DNA of 17,096 bases from UBA2773 sp964458715. GTDB taxonomy: Bacteria; Patescibacteriota; Minisyncoccia; Moranbacterales; DUUL01. The notes beneath the pieces were generated by a model. That model was not told the origin of the DNA. It searched no databases and saw nothing but the letters and a program-made list of their open reading frames with translations. Numbering within the stretch: position 1 is the stretch's first letter; each line of letters starts with the position of its first letter. The stretch spans positions 1 to 17,096 of the forward strand of contig CAYWJP010000015.1 of the NCBI GenBank assembly GCA_964458715.1, read 5' to 3'. The position numbers were made by a program, and so were the translations under genes. This document shows, piece after piece, positions 8,083 through 15,343 of the stretch.

Positions 8083-8826
8083 ATGAAATTGAAATCAATG
8101 TTTTTTATGGGAGTAGTGATGTTTGTTCCGACTGTCGGGGTTTTGGCTCAAACTTTAGAGACTGTTCCTGGGCAAACTTCGGTGACTGGTGATCTCACTG
8201 GTTATCTAAATAATCTTTATAAATTTGGAATCTCGATTACTGGAATTTTGGCTATTTTTATGATAGGATTAGGGGCCTTTGCTTATATCGTGACTTCAGT
8301 AGGAAATTCTTCTAAAATGATGGACGCCAAAGAAACTATTAAAAATGCTTTAATCGGATTAGTAATTGCCTTAACCGCTTATTTATTACTTTTTGTAATT
8401 AATCCAGATTTAGTAAGTGGAACTTTAAACGCTCCGAGCACCATTATAAATGCCATAGAAGAAGAAGAAATTGATGATTCTGCTGTGGGTTGTTGTATTT
8501 GGTTAAGCGCTACAGCTGCTACTTCTTGTGAAAACAATTATACATACAGTACTTGCAATGGTTTGAACGGGACTTTTAAAGAGGGTAGTTATACTTGTGA
8601 TGCTGTAGGTTCTTCATATACTTGTGGTTCAAGCGCTGACCCTACTCCCGATCCTGTTGAAACAGGTTGTTGTACTTATAGTACTGGTAGTTTGTTTACT
8701 CCTGCTTGTTTGGAGGACATTGAAGAGGAAGAATGTCAACTTTATACTAACAATGATTTTACTCCTGGTGCAAGTTCTTGCGTGGAAAGCACATCGGGAC
8801 CTTTGACAATTTACACATGTGAATAA
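8083..8826 (+). CDS. VirB2-like type IV secretion pilin with C-terminal cysteine-rich modules
   Basis: A 247-residue protein. A signal peptide (1-22, VLA-Q cleavage-like) is followed by a two-helix pilin core: TM1 about 46-72 and TM2 about 87-107, joined by a short basic/polar loop with KMMDAKETIKNALIG. This is the arrangement of TrbC/VirB2 pilins and of the T4SS_pilin family common in CPR bacteria. Normal family members end soon after TM2. Here an acidic linker (EEEEIDD, 126-132) leads to a ~115-residue extracellular tail with two tandem six-cysteine modules: C137 C138 C149 C158 C172 C181 and C196 C197 C209 C218 C233 C246. Spacings are nearly equal, and each starts with GCC. Disulfide-stabilised surface display is inferred. 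It lies 24 nt after the adhesin-like gene, with which it is probably cotranscribed, and 17 nt before map. Confidence 0.8.
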   Translation: MKLKSMFFMGVVMFVPTVGVLAQTLETVPGQTSVTGDLTGYLNNLYKFGISITGILAIFMIGLGAFAYIVTSVGNSSKMMDAKETIKNALIGLVIALTAYLLLFVINPDLVSGTLNAPSTIINAIEEEEIDDSAVGCCIWLSATAATSCENNYTYSTCNGLNGTFKEGSYTCDAVGSSYTCGSSADPTPDPVETGCCTYSTGSLFTPACLEDIEEEECQLYTNNDFTPGASSCVESTSGPLTIYTCE

Positions 8827-8843
8827 TCCAATCAACTCAAAAT

Positions 8844-9617
8844 ATGGGAAGTATGATAAAAACCACTCAAGAAATTGCTGATTTAAAAGAAGGAGGAAAA
8901 ATACTTCGAGAGGCTTTGAATATGGCTAAAGAAATGGCTCGGTCTTCGACAGGACAAGTCTCAACTATGGATATTAATTTAGCTGCTGAAAAAGTAATTT
9001 TAGATCGAGGAGGGAAACCGGCTTTTAAAGGTTATCCCGAGGGAGATTCAAATCCTTTTCCAGCAACGGCCTGTGTTTCACTGAACAATGAAATTGTTCA
9101 CGGTGTTCCCTCGACGAATCGCTTTGTTCAACCGGGAGATATTGTAAAAATTGACGTGGGAGTAAAGTACAAAAATTTATTTACTGACGCGGCTCTTAGC
9201 ATAATTGTGGGTAAGGGAAGTGAAACGGCTAAAAAAATTGTTAAAATTACTCGAGAGAGTTTGGAGATCGGATTAAGAGAAATTAAGGCCGGAAATTTTT
9301 TAGGAGATTACAGCCAAGCAGTGGAACAATTTGTTGTTAAAAATGGTTTTTATGTGGTGCGAGGATTAGTTGGCCACGGAGTTGGTTATGAAGTTCATGA
9401 AGCTCCTCAGATTCCTAATTTTGGAAAAGCTGGAACGGGAATGAGATGGAAAGAAGGGATGGTTATTGCATTAGAACCGATGGTCAATGAAAAAAATAGC
9501 AGTATAAAATTAGGATCAGATGGACTTACTTTTCTAACCAAGAAAGGCGGACTATCAGCTCATTTTGAAAATACAGTGGTAGTGACAAAAAACGGATGTG
9601 AGATTCTTACAAGGTAG
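8844..9617 (+). CDS. map: Methionine aminopeptidase, type I
   Basis: Removes the initiator methionine from nascent proteins in the cytoplasm. The 257-residue length is normal for bacterial type Ia enzymes. All metal ligands of the pita-bread fold are visible: D104 (KIDVG), D115 (FTDAA), H178 (GHGVG), E211 (ALEPM) and E242 (HFENT). Substrate-site H86 (EIVHGVPS) and H185 (YEVHEAP) are also present. There is no N-terminal zinc-finger extension. Two ATGs, at 8844 and 8853, are possible; the second gives the MIK-type N terminus usual for the family and is equally likely. The gene begins 17 nt after the pilin stop with no promoter or terminator between, so read-through from the surface locus is probable. 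Confidence 0.95.
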   Translation: MGSMIKTTQEIADLKEGGKILREALNMAKEMARSSTGQVSTMDINLAAEKVILDRGGKPAFKGYPEGDSNPFPATACVSLNNEIVHGVPSTNRFVQPGDIVKIDVGVKYKNLFTDAALSIIVGKGSETAKKIVKITRESLEIGLREIKAGNFLGDYSQAVEQFVVKNGFYVVRGLVGHGVGYEVHEAPQIPNFGKAGTGMRWKEGMVIALEPMVNEKNSSIKLGSDGLTFLTKKGGLSAHFENTVVVTKNGCEILTR

Positions 9618-9722
9618 TTCATAAAGTAAAAAGTTTATAAAGTTTGTAAAGTATTTGCGATTATGATGATTTTTATTTATGAATGACTTTATAAACTTTT
9701 AACTTTATAAACTTTTTAACTT
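9616..9722. repeat. A+T-rich inverted-repeat element (TATAAAGT family), copy 2
   Basis: AAAAAGTTTATAAAGTT (9628-9644) is perfectly inverted at 9701-9717, and a second right-arm unit (ACTTTATAAACTTTT) lies at 9686-9700. The element starts on the map stop codon and ends just before the ruvX ATG, so it fills the whole gap. It is homologous to 2669-2764. In the loop, TTGCGA (9655-9660) and TATGAA (9678-9683) with 17-nt spacing could serve as a weak ruvX promoter. Confidence 0.65.
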
Positions 9723-9726
9723 ACAT

Positions 9727-10110
9727 ATGTATTATCTCGGTATCGATTGGGGTCAAAGTAAATGTGGATTGGCAATTGCTGATGAAGAAAATAGAATTGC
9801 TAGTGTTTATAAGCAAGTTCTAGCGGCTGATGTTTATCAAGCAGTTTTTGATTTGAGCCAAAGAGAAAAGATTAATAAAATAATTGTTGGTTTTAATGAA
9901 AAACTTCTCCAGAGAAAACTTTTTAACTTATTTTTAGAGGAAATTAAAAAGAATGGGATTCCAATTGAATTGGAAAATGAGGATTTTTCTACTCAAGTAG
10001 CTCATAGAAATTTAATAGACGCTGAACAGAAGAAAATTTTTCAAGGAGATGACATTGAATCTTCCAGGGTTATTTTGCAAAGTTGGTTAGACAGAGAAGG
10101 CAATGAATGA
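9727..10110 (+). CDS. ruvX: RuvX/YqgF-family RNase H-fold nuclease (putative pre-16S rRNA nuclease)
   Basis: A 127-residue protein, close to the usual ~140. The N-terminal strand LGIDWGQSKCGLAIAD (4-19) matches the YqgF signature LGIDxGxxRxGxAxxD, with catalytic D7. IIVGF (52-56) corresponds to IVVGLP, though the following NMDG-type loop is replaced. NEDFST (84-89) stands where D-E-R-x-(S/T)-T supplies the second acidic residue, here E85. DDIESSRVIL (108-117) matches the D-x-x-A-A-x-x-IL helix with D109. Family members have been assigned to 16S rRNA 5'-end maturation or Holliday-junction resolution; which applies here cannot be told from sequence. It ends in TGA followed at once by TAA. The A+T-rich inverted repeat lies just upstream, and GT2 begins 51 nt later. 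Confidence 0.78.
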   Translation: MYYLGIDWGQSKCGLAIADEENRIASVYKQVLAADVYQAVFDLSQREKINKIIVGFNEKLLQRKLFNLFLEEIKKNGIPIELENEDFSTQVAHRNLIDAEQKKIFQGDDIESSRVILQSWLDREGNE

Positions 10111-10161
10111 TAAGATTGAAATAGAATTTGCTTCAGAAATTAAAAATTTAAAATCAATAAT

Positions 10162-10938
10162 ATGGAAAAAGAAAATCAACCCCAATATTCTGTGGTTATT
10201 CCTACCTACAACGAATCTAGCAAGGAAGATGATATGAAAAATCATTTAGATTCAATTAAAAATTATTTTGAAAAAAAAGATTTGAGTTATGAAATTGTGG
10301 TGGCTTTGGACGGTCCCACCGATGAAACGGCTAATTTAGTTAAAAAACATTCCCAAAATAATAAAAATGTTAGAATTTTAGATCGAAAAATTAATCATGG
10401 AAAGGGTTATACTTTAAGAGAGGGTTTGCTAGCAGCTATGGGGGAAAGAAGACTTTTTACTGATATGGATGGAGCTACTCCAATTGAAATGTTGGATCGA
10501 TTAATTCCAGAGATGGACAAGGGTGTAGATTTAGCGATTGGCTCAAGAGATATGCATGAATCAGAAATTAAAAAACATCAACCATTTTGGAAAGAATGGT
10601 TGGGAAAAATGGGGAATTTATTAATTCAATTTATTGGAGGTCTTTGGGGAAATAAAGATACTCAATGTGGTTTTAAAATGCTTACAGAGCAAGCAGTAAA
10701 AGATATTATGCCCAGAACAGTAATTAGTAGGTGGGGAATTGATTTCGAGATTTTAATTATTGGAAAAAAACTTGGCTATAAAACTGTTCAGGTTCCAGTA
10801 GAATGGAATGATAGGGGTGAAAGTTTAGTTGGCCTTTCTGGCTATATTAGCACTTTTAGAGATTTATTTAGAGTTAAATTAAACCTAATTAAAGGAGTTT
10901 ATAAACTTGATAAAAAAATAGAAAATATTAAAAAATAA
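10162..10938 (+). CDS. GT2 glycosyltransferase, dolichyl/polyprenyl-phosphate glucose synthase-like
   Basis: A 258-residue GT-A fold enzyme of family 2. VVIPTYNES (11-19) is the nucleotide-binding start, DMD (101-103) is the metal-binding DxD, and AIGSRD (125-130), DTQCGFK (166-172) and RWGIDFEIL (190-198) are signatures of the Alg5/DPM1-like group. Expected reaction: transfer of a hexose from a nucleotide sugar to a polyprenyl phosphate at the inner membrane face. There are no TM helices, in contrast to GtrB/ArnC-type members. The galT-like gene starts 2 nt after its stop, so they are almost surely cotranscribed and share nucleotide-sugar metabolism. The donor sugar and acceptor cannot be fixed from sequence. 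Confidence 0.82.
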   Translation: MEKENQPQYSVVIPTYNESSKEDDMKNHLDSIKNYFEKKDLSYEIVVALDGPTDETANLVKKHSQNNKNVRILDRKINHGKGYTLREGLLAAMGERRLFTDMDGATPIEMLDRLIPEMDKGVDLAIGSRDMHESEIKKHQPFWKEWLGKMGNLLIQFIGGLWGNKDTQCGFKMLTEQAVKDIMPRTVISRWGIDFEILIIGKKLGYKTVQVPVEWNDRGESLVGLSGYISTFRDLFRVKLNLIKGVYKLDKKIENIKK

Positions 10939-10940
10939 TA

Positions 10941-12002
10941 ATGAGTTCAATAAAAAAAATAAAAACAAAAATTAACTCTAAAGTAGACGCTCCTAAAATA
11001 AAAAAAGAAAAATTTTCTGAACTGAGGCAAGACTTGATTAGCGGGGATTGGGTGGTGATTGCTAATAGTCGAAGAAAACGACCGGATGATTTTAAAACTA
11101 ATACTGTGATTGACGAAAAAAGTAGTATCGAAAGTTGTTTATTTTGTGACCCCGTGTCTTCAGGTCAAGAAAAAGATGTTTTGATTTACAATACTTCTGA
11201 CGATGATTGGAGCTTGAGAGTTTTTCCTAATAAATACCCGGCTTTCGATCGTCCTATTGGTGGTAAAATCCGACATCAAGAAGAGGGTCCTTATTTTAAA
11301 ATGGATGGGGTGGGCTATCATGAAGTAATTGTAACTAAAGATCATTTTGAAAGAATTGGGACAATGGATAATCTGAAAGTAGCTGAGATTTTTGATGCTT
11401 TTCAAACTCGCTATTTGGATTTAATGAATAAAAAATCAGTTCGTTATATCGAAATATTTCATAATCAAGGCAAAGAAGCTGGGGCTTCGATTTTTCATCC
11501 TCATTCTCAATTAGTGGCTATTCCAGTTATTTCTCCTTATATCGAATTAGAATTGCAGGGTGCCGAAAGGTATTATAAATCGAATAAAAAATGTGTATTT
11601 TGCAATATTGTAGAATGGGAACTAGAGGAGGACAAGAGAGTTATTTTTGAAAATGATAAATTTATTGCTATTTGTCCTTTTGCTTCTAGAAGAGCTTTTG
11701 AAGTTTGGGTTTTGCCGAAAGATCATGAACCTTATTTCGAGAGAATGGCAACTGAGGATAAAATTCAAGTCGGTGAAGCTTTGAATGAGACTATCCGAAA
11801 AATAAATGAAGTTTTAAATGATCCAGATTATAATTTTTATTTACATACTTCGCCTTGTGATGGTAACGATTACGGGCATTATCATTGGCATATTGAAATA
11901 TTACCTAAAACTTCTATTTGGGCGGGTTTTGAGTTGTCGACTGGGATTGAAATATCGGCTATTGAACCCGAGAAAGCCGCCACAGCCTTGAAAAAAGCCT
12001 AG
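10941..12002 (+). CDS. galT: Galactose-1-phosphate uridylyltransferase family protein
   Basis: A 353-residue HIT-superfamily nucleotidyltransferase. The active-site motif is HPHSQ (186-190); H188 would be the histidine that forms the nucleotidyl-enzyme. Zinc-type pairs C66-x2-C69 and C218-x2-C221 and a second HxHWH (313-317) mark the two halves of the GalT fold. VFPNKYPAF (94-102) is also typical. GalT exchanges UMP between UDP-glucose and galactose-1-phosphate, but relatives act on other nucleotide sugars (ADP-glucose phosphorylases, for example), so the substrate is open. The preceding basic ~20-residue extension is unusual. The stop codon lies inside the left arm of the hairpin element at 11999-12121. 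Confidence 0.85.
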   Translation: MSSIKKIKTKINSKVDAPKIKKEKFSELRQDLISGDWVVIANSRRKRPDDFKTNTVIDEKSSIESCLFCDPVSSGQEKDVLIYNTSDDDWSLRVFPNKYPAFDRPIGGKIRHQEEGPYFKMDGVGYHEVIVTKDHFERIGTMDNLKVAEIFDAFQTRYLDLMNKKSVRYIEIFHNQGKEAGASIFHPHSQLVAIPVISPYIELELQGAERYYKSNKKCVFCNIVEWELEEDKRVIFENDKFIAICPFASRRAFEVWVLPKDHEPYFERMATEDKIQVGEALNETIRKINEVLNDPDYNFYLHTSPCDGNDYGHYHWHIEILPKTSIWAGFELSTGIEISAIEPEKAATALKKA

Positions 12003-12121
12003 AGATTTATTTTTGGTGTACTTCCTCGTTAGATTTTCCGCTACTCACTCGACGCACCGTTAAGTGCGCCTCGTTCGTTGCTCAAATCCGCCTTGAATTA
12101 CACTCAAAAATAAATCTCTAG
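11999..12121 (+). repeat. Hairpin element A: 17-bp perfect arms around a G+C-richer core
   Basis: CTAGAGATTTATTTTTG (11999-12015) is perfectly inverted at 12105-12121. GTGTA/TACAC (12016-12020, 12099-12103) adds 5 bp after one bulged base. The core 12036-12104 aligns without gaps over 69 columns to 13667-13735 (47 identical; 19 of 22 differences are transitions). An inner stem CGCAC/GTGCG (12053-12057, 12064-12068) with a 6-nt loop is matched in the other copy by CGTAT/ATACG. The galT stop codon is within the left arm. It may end or stabilise the galT transcript. Confidence 0.8.
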
Positions 12122-12285
12122 AACATTTTTAAAAGAATATTAAAAACTTGAGTTTTAAAATTGAAAATTAGATATTATAAATTGTTTACAAATTATAAAT
12201 TACAAATTACAAATTTTGAAAAAACTTTTGAATTTTGCACTGTAGTATTGAGATTTTAATTTTAACTTTTTAATCAGTCTGAAAC

Positions 12286-12783
12286 ATGTTAATTGATGTA
12301 AATCAAGCCGTAGAAATTCTCAAGGGTGTTCCTTCTCAAATTTCGGTGATGCTTATTAGCGTAACTCCAATTTTTGAATTAAGAGGTGCTATTCCAGTTG
12401 GAATTGGAGTTTATAAAATGGGAATTTTAGAAGTTTATTTTTGGGCGGTTTTGGGAAATATTATCCCGGTTATATTTTGGGTTTTCTTTCTTGAATTTAT
12501 TACCGAATGGTTGTCTAGTCGTTTTCAATTTTGGAAAAAGTTTTTTGATTGGCTTTTTGAGAGAACTAGAAAAAAAGTTAGTGATAAAATTGAAAAATAT
12601 GGCGACTGGGGTTTATTTTTTTTAGTAGCAATTCCACTGCCGGTTACTGGCGGATGGACTGGAGCTTTAGCGGCTTTTTTATTTGGAATTAATAAATTTA
12701 AAGCTATCGGAATAATTTTTTGCGGAGTTTTAGTAGCGGGTTTAATTGTGACCTTGTTAACTATTGGCGTCTTTAGTTTTTAA
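12286..12783 (+). CDS. Small multidrug-export family membrane protein (COG2426/PF06695)
   Basis: A 165-residue integral membrane protein with hydrophobic segments about 19-43, 46-70, 108-134 and 139-163 and a basic cytoplasmic loop (~73-102). The paired motifs ELRGAIPVG (31-39) and PLPVTGGWTG (117-126) are the hallmark of this family: two re-entrant-type halves, each with a conserved acidic or glycine/proline turn, reminiscent of DedA proteins. The family name suggests drug export, but its transport activity is poorly established. Promoter not identified; upstream sequence (12122-12285) is A+T-rich with short TACAAAT repeats. tpiA follows after 75 nt. Confidence 0.85.
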   Translation: MLIDVNQAVEILKGVPSQISVMLISVTPIFELRGAIPVGIGVYKMGILEVYFWAVLGNIIPVIFWVFFLEFITEWLSSRFQFWKKFFDWLFERTRKKVSDKIEKYGDWGLFFLVAIPLPVTGGWTGALAAFLFGINKFKAIGIIFCGVLVAGLIVTLLTIGVFSF

Positions 12784-12858
12784 TTGAAAAAATTACAAAA
12801 TTAAAAATTTATGATAAACTAGATTCGTTAACTGGAGTTAGAAATCTTAAAAATAATT

Positions 12859-13632
12859 ATGAAAAAATATTTAGTTATTGCTAATTTTAAAATGAAATTA
12901 GCTAGTAAAACTGAAACGGAAAATTGGTTGATTAATTTTGAAAAGGCTTCGAAAAATTTTTCGTCTGAAAAAGTGGAAACTGTTTTATGCCCACCTAGTA
13001 TTTTTCTGGGAAATTTTTCTGAAATCATTAAAAAAGATGAATTTTCTTTAGGAGCGCAGAACTGTTTCTGGGAAGACACAGGTGCTTATACTGGAGAAAT
13101 CGGTCCTAAAATGTTAACTTCTATGAGTGTTAATTATGTTATCTTAGGCCACAGTGAACGTCGAAAATATTTTAACGAACAGAATTCAGAAATTGCGCTC
13201 AAAGTTGAAAAAGTTTTGAAAAATAGATTAAATCCAATAATTTGCATTGGAGAGAATTTTGAAGAAAAAAAACAAGATTTAACTATGCAAGTTATTTTGA
13301 AACAACTCCAAGATATTTTAGGAAAAATTGGAAGAGGGAATATCGAAAAAACGATTATATGTTATGAACCAATTTGGGCTATTAGTGCCAACAATCCTGA
13401 AAATCCTCCGACTTCTAATGAAATCATGGAAGCCAGATTATTGATTAAAAAATTCTTAGTTAATAAATACGGGCAATCGACAGCCGAAAGAGTCAAAATA
13501 ATTTATGGTGGGAGTGTTGATAATTTTAATGCAAAAGAAATCTGTTTAGAAACTGGAATGGAGGGAGCTTTGGTGGGAAGTGCTTCCACTAAACCTTATG
13601 ACTTTTTAAAAATAATAAAAGCGTTTGACTAA
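12859..13632 (+). CDS. tpiA: Triosephosphate isomerase
   Basis: Interconverts dihydroxyacetone phosphate and glyceraldehyde-3-phosphate in glycolysis. 257 residues, a normal length. Catalytic residues are all present: N9/K11 (ANFKM), H98 (LGHSERR) and E170 (CYEPIWAI); the phosphate-binding YGGSV (216-220) and GALVGSAS (236-243) loops are also intact. The mobile loop 6 is atypical: after WAI the usual GTGK is replaced by SANNPENPP (176-184), about three residues longer and without the hinge lysine. Its stop codon abuts hairpin element B. With FBA downstream, the pair converts fructose-1,6-bisphosphate to glyceraldehyde-3-phosphate. Confidence 0.95.
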   Translation: MKKYLVIANFKMKLASKTETENWLINFEKASKNFSSEKVETVLCPPSIFLGNFSEIIKKDEFSLGAQNCFWEDTGAYTGEIGPKMLTSMSVNYVILGHSERRKYFNEQNSEIALKVEKVLKNRLNPIICIGENFEEKKQDLTMQVILKQLQDILGKIGRGNIEKTIICYEPIWAISANNPENPPTSNEIMEARLLIKKFLVNKYGQSTAERVKIIYGGSVDNFNAKEICLETGMEGALVGSASTKPYDFLKIIKAFD

Positions 13633-13750
13633 AACTTTTTAATTTAGCACATTTCTTTGTCGAGCCTTCCGTCACTCGCTCGTCGTATCATTCAATACGC
13701 CTTGCTCGTTACTCGGGCTCTCCTCGAACTGCACTTAAATTTAAAAGTTT
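13632..13750 (+). repeat. Hairpin element B: homologous core, different self-complementary arms
   Basis: AAACTTTT-t-AATTTA (13632-13646) pairs with TAAATT-t-AAAAGTTT (13736-13750), 14 of 15 bp. The arms do not match those of element A, but the core (13667-13735) is homologous to 12036-12104. The inner hairpin CGTAT-N6-ATACG (13684-13699) shows two compensatory pair changes relative to element A. The size (119 versus 123 nt) and placement exactly at an upstream stop codon are also shared. Confidence 0.75.
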
Positions 13751-13780
13751 CAAATTTCCTTCGCCGCGGTGAATCAATTT

Positions 13781-13898
13781 CGCCTCGAATTGCACTTAAA
13801 TTTTTTAATTCAGAAATCTTGGAGCTTGTTCCAATATTCGAATTTTAAAATCTAAGTATATTCCAGAACTAAACTGCATTCAAATTTTTTAATTCGAA
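13781..13898. repeat. Two partial copies of the right end of element B
   Basis: CCTCGAATTGCACTTAAATT (from 13783) repeats CCTCGAACTGCACTTAAATT of element B, and AACTGCATTCAAATTTTTT (from 13872) is a third, more decayed copy. The last two share AAATTTTTTAATTC. They suggest repeated insertion or slippage in the tpiA-fba gap. No gene is supported between 13633 and 13947; an open frame at 13657-13848 is just repeat sequence. Confidence 0.5.
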
Positions 13899-13947
13899 TG
13901 GAGTTAAAGAAAATAAATAGTTAATTTTAATTTTATAAACTCATTAA

Positions 13948-14799
13948 ATGAAAAGTAAAACTCTGGAAATTTTGCAAAAAGCTATGAAAAATAAGACAGC
14001 TGTTGGAGCATTTAATACTTCTAATATGGAAGTAACTCAAGCAATTATAATGGCAGCCAATGAATTAAAAAAACCTTGTATTATTCAAACGACTTTTTCA
14101 ACCATTGAATATACTCTTGAAACTATCGGTGATTTAGTTGCCTCTAATATTAAAAAATTAGGTAAAGATACTAATATCGGATTTCATCTTGATCATGGTC
14201 ATAGTTTGCGTGATATTATTAAAGCTATTGATTTGGGAGCGGACTCTGTAATGATTGATGCTTCTCGAATGACATTAGAGGAAAATATTGCTATTACTAA
14301 AGAAGTGGTTGAATATGCTCATCCGAAAGGAGTAGCAGTTCAGGCAGAATTAGGAAAAGTACCTTATTTGGGAAGTGAACAATTGGATATAGATTGGAAC
14401 GAAATTATGACTGATCCTGATGAAGCTAAAAAAATGGTAAAGGAAACTGGTGTGGATGCCTTGGCGGTTGCAATTGGCAACGCTCACGGTTTTTTTAGAG
14501 AGAAAAGCGAGCCGGATTTTAATAGACTGGCGAAAATTCGAGCCAAATTACCAAATACTCCGTTGATTTTACATGGAGCTTCCGATTGGGTTAATGGAAA
14601 AGTGGTAAAAGCGATAGAAGGAGGTATCTGCGCTTTCAATATTGATACTGACACTCGGATTGCTTTTTGTTCAGCGATTTGTAAGGTAGCAGGAGATAAA
14701 CATTGTGAAGTTAATGATCCTCGCAAATTTTTAAAAGTTGCTCGAGATGATGTTCAGAAAGCAGTAGAAAGAAAAATTAGAATGTTTGCTGTAAAATAG
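13948..14799 (+). CDS. fba: Class II fructose-bisphosphate aldolase
   Basis: Zinc-dependent aldol cleavage of fructose-1,6-bisphosphate, in the cytoplasm. 283 residues, the size of the short FbaA/GatY/KbaY-like group. HLDHG (80-84) provides catalytic D82 and zinc ligand H83. E134 (QAELG) and H180 (GNAHG) and H209 (LHGAS) complete the metal site. NIDTDTR (231-237) is the phosphate-binding strand. GNAHGFF replaces the usual GTSHGxY, and LHGAS replaces LHGGS, both mild variants. Tagatose-bisphosphate aldolases share this fold, but the tpiA neighbour favours FBA. A strong intrinsic terminator lies 13 nt after the stop. The upstream gap is filled by hairpin elements. Confidence 0.92.
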   Translation: MKSKTLEILQKAMKNKTAVGAFNTSNMEVTQAIIMAANELKKPCIIQTTFSTIEYTLETIGDLVASNIKKLGKDTNIGFHLDHGHSLRDIIKAIDLGADSVMIDASRMTLEENIAITKEVVEYAHPKGVAVQAELGKVPYLGSEQLDIDWNEIMTDPDEAKKMVKETGVDALAVAIGNAHGFFREKSEPDFNRLAKIRAKLPNTPLILHGASDWVNGKVVKAIEGGICAFNIDTDTRIAFCSAICKVAGDKHCEVNDPRKFLKVARDDVQKAVERKIRMFAVK

Positions 14800-14811
14800 T
14801 ATTTATTTTTT

Positions 14812-14835
14812 TAAAATCCCCCTTGGGGGATTTTA
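14812..14835 (+). terminator. Intrinsic terminator of fba
   Basis: TAAAATCCCCC (14812-14822), a TT turn, and GGGGGATTTTA (14825-14835) form an 11-bp stem, realistically with the top C-G opened to a 4-nt loop. It is A-rich on one side and T-rich on the other, so it could work in both directions. Confidence 0.85.
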
Positions 14836-14930
14836 TTATGGAAAGATATTTTACTAGTTCGCATTATTGAATCAAAAAATTTAATTCAAATTGTTTTTCA
14901 AAAGTAGATCAAATTTTACTCAAAAAGCAT

Positions 14931-14959
14931 TTGCTAGTTTTTAAAAATTAATCTAAAAT
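14931..14959 (+). promoter_or_regulatory. Predicted promoter of the 117-residue hypothetical protein
   Basis: TTGCTA (14931-14936) and TAAAAT (14954-14959, 5/6) are spaced by 17 nt. The predicted start near 14966 leaves a ~20-nt leader to the ATG at 14987. It follows the fba terminator, so this gene is its own unit. Nothing else is seen in 14836-14930. Confidence 0.5.
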
Positions 14960-14986
14960 ACACTCAGAATCTAGATAATTTAATTT

Positions 14987-15340
14987 ATGAATGGTATATC
15001 TATTCCTAAAAGTGATGCTAATTATTTTTGGACTTGCCATTGTGTTGGCAAGATTTTTCAGTATGGAATAACCGCCAATAAAATTAAAAGAATTATTAAA
15101 TATCCCGATCGAAAAGAAGAAGGAATAGCCGAGAAAACTATTGCAGTAATGCGACAAAAATCTAAAAAAGATCATAGCAAGGGGGAGGAATGGGTGATGT
15201 ATCAACTTAAAGGTAGTAAGAAAATAATTATTTCGGCTTGGTTTTATCCAGGAATGACTCCTTCTGGAAAACAGATTTTTATTCCGGACGAAGTTTGGGA
15301 TGAGATTGCCAGGCAAATTGACGAAGAAGAGAAAAAATAA
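14987..15340 (+). CDS. Conserved hypothetical protein, possibly DUF4258-like
   Basis: 117 residues, no signal peptide or TM. The pattern ITANKIKRIIKYPDRKEEG (28-46), followed by WVMYQ (69-73), KKIIISAWFYPG (78-89) and a C-terminal amphipathic helix, resembles small alpha/beta proteins of the DUF4258 or BrnT-like type (helix with R-I-I-x-x-P-D, then strands with a W-x-Y pair). I recognise it as a recurrent CPR hypothetical, not by a catalytic motif. No antitoxin gene is adjacent, so a toxin role is not supported. It sits between the fba terminator and a REP-like terminator hairpin, as a single-gene unit with its own promoter. Confidence 0.65.
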   Translation: MNGISIPKSDANYFWTCHCVGKIFQYGITANKIKRIIKYPDRKEEGIAEKTIAVMRQKSKKDHSKGEEWVMYQLKGSKKIIISAWFYPGMTPSGKQIFIPDEVWDEIARQIDEEEKK

Positions 15341-15343
15341 TAG

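Noticed and set aside
10100..10113. UGA read as glycine (code 25)
   Set aside because: The only gene ending in TGA is followed at once by TAA, so it does not decide; but no gene has in-frame TGA and conserved glycines are all GGN.
11999..13750. Elements A and B as insertion-sequence ends flanking the 12.1-13.6 kb segment
   Set aside because: Arms differ between the elements, no transposase is present, and the enclosed genes are housekeeping.
13657..13848. 63-codon + strand frame between tpiA and fba
   Set aside because: It runs through hairpin element B and its partial copies; composition follows the repeat, not a protein.
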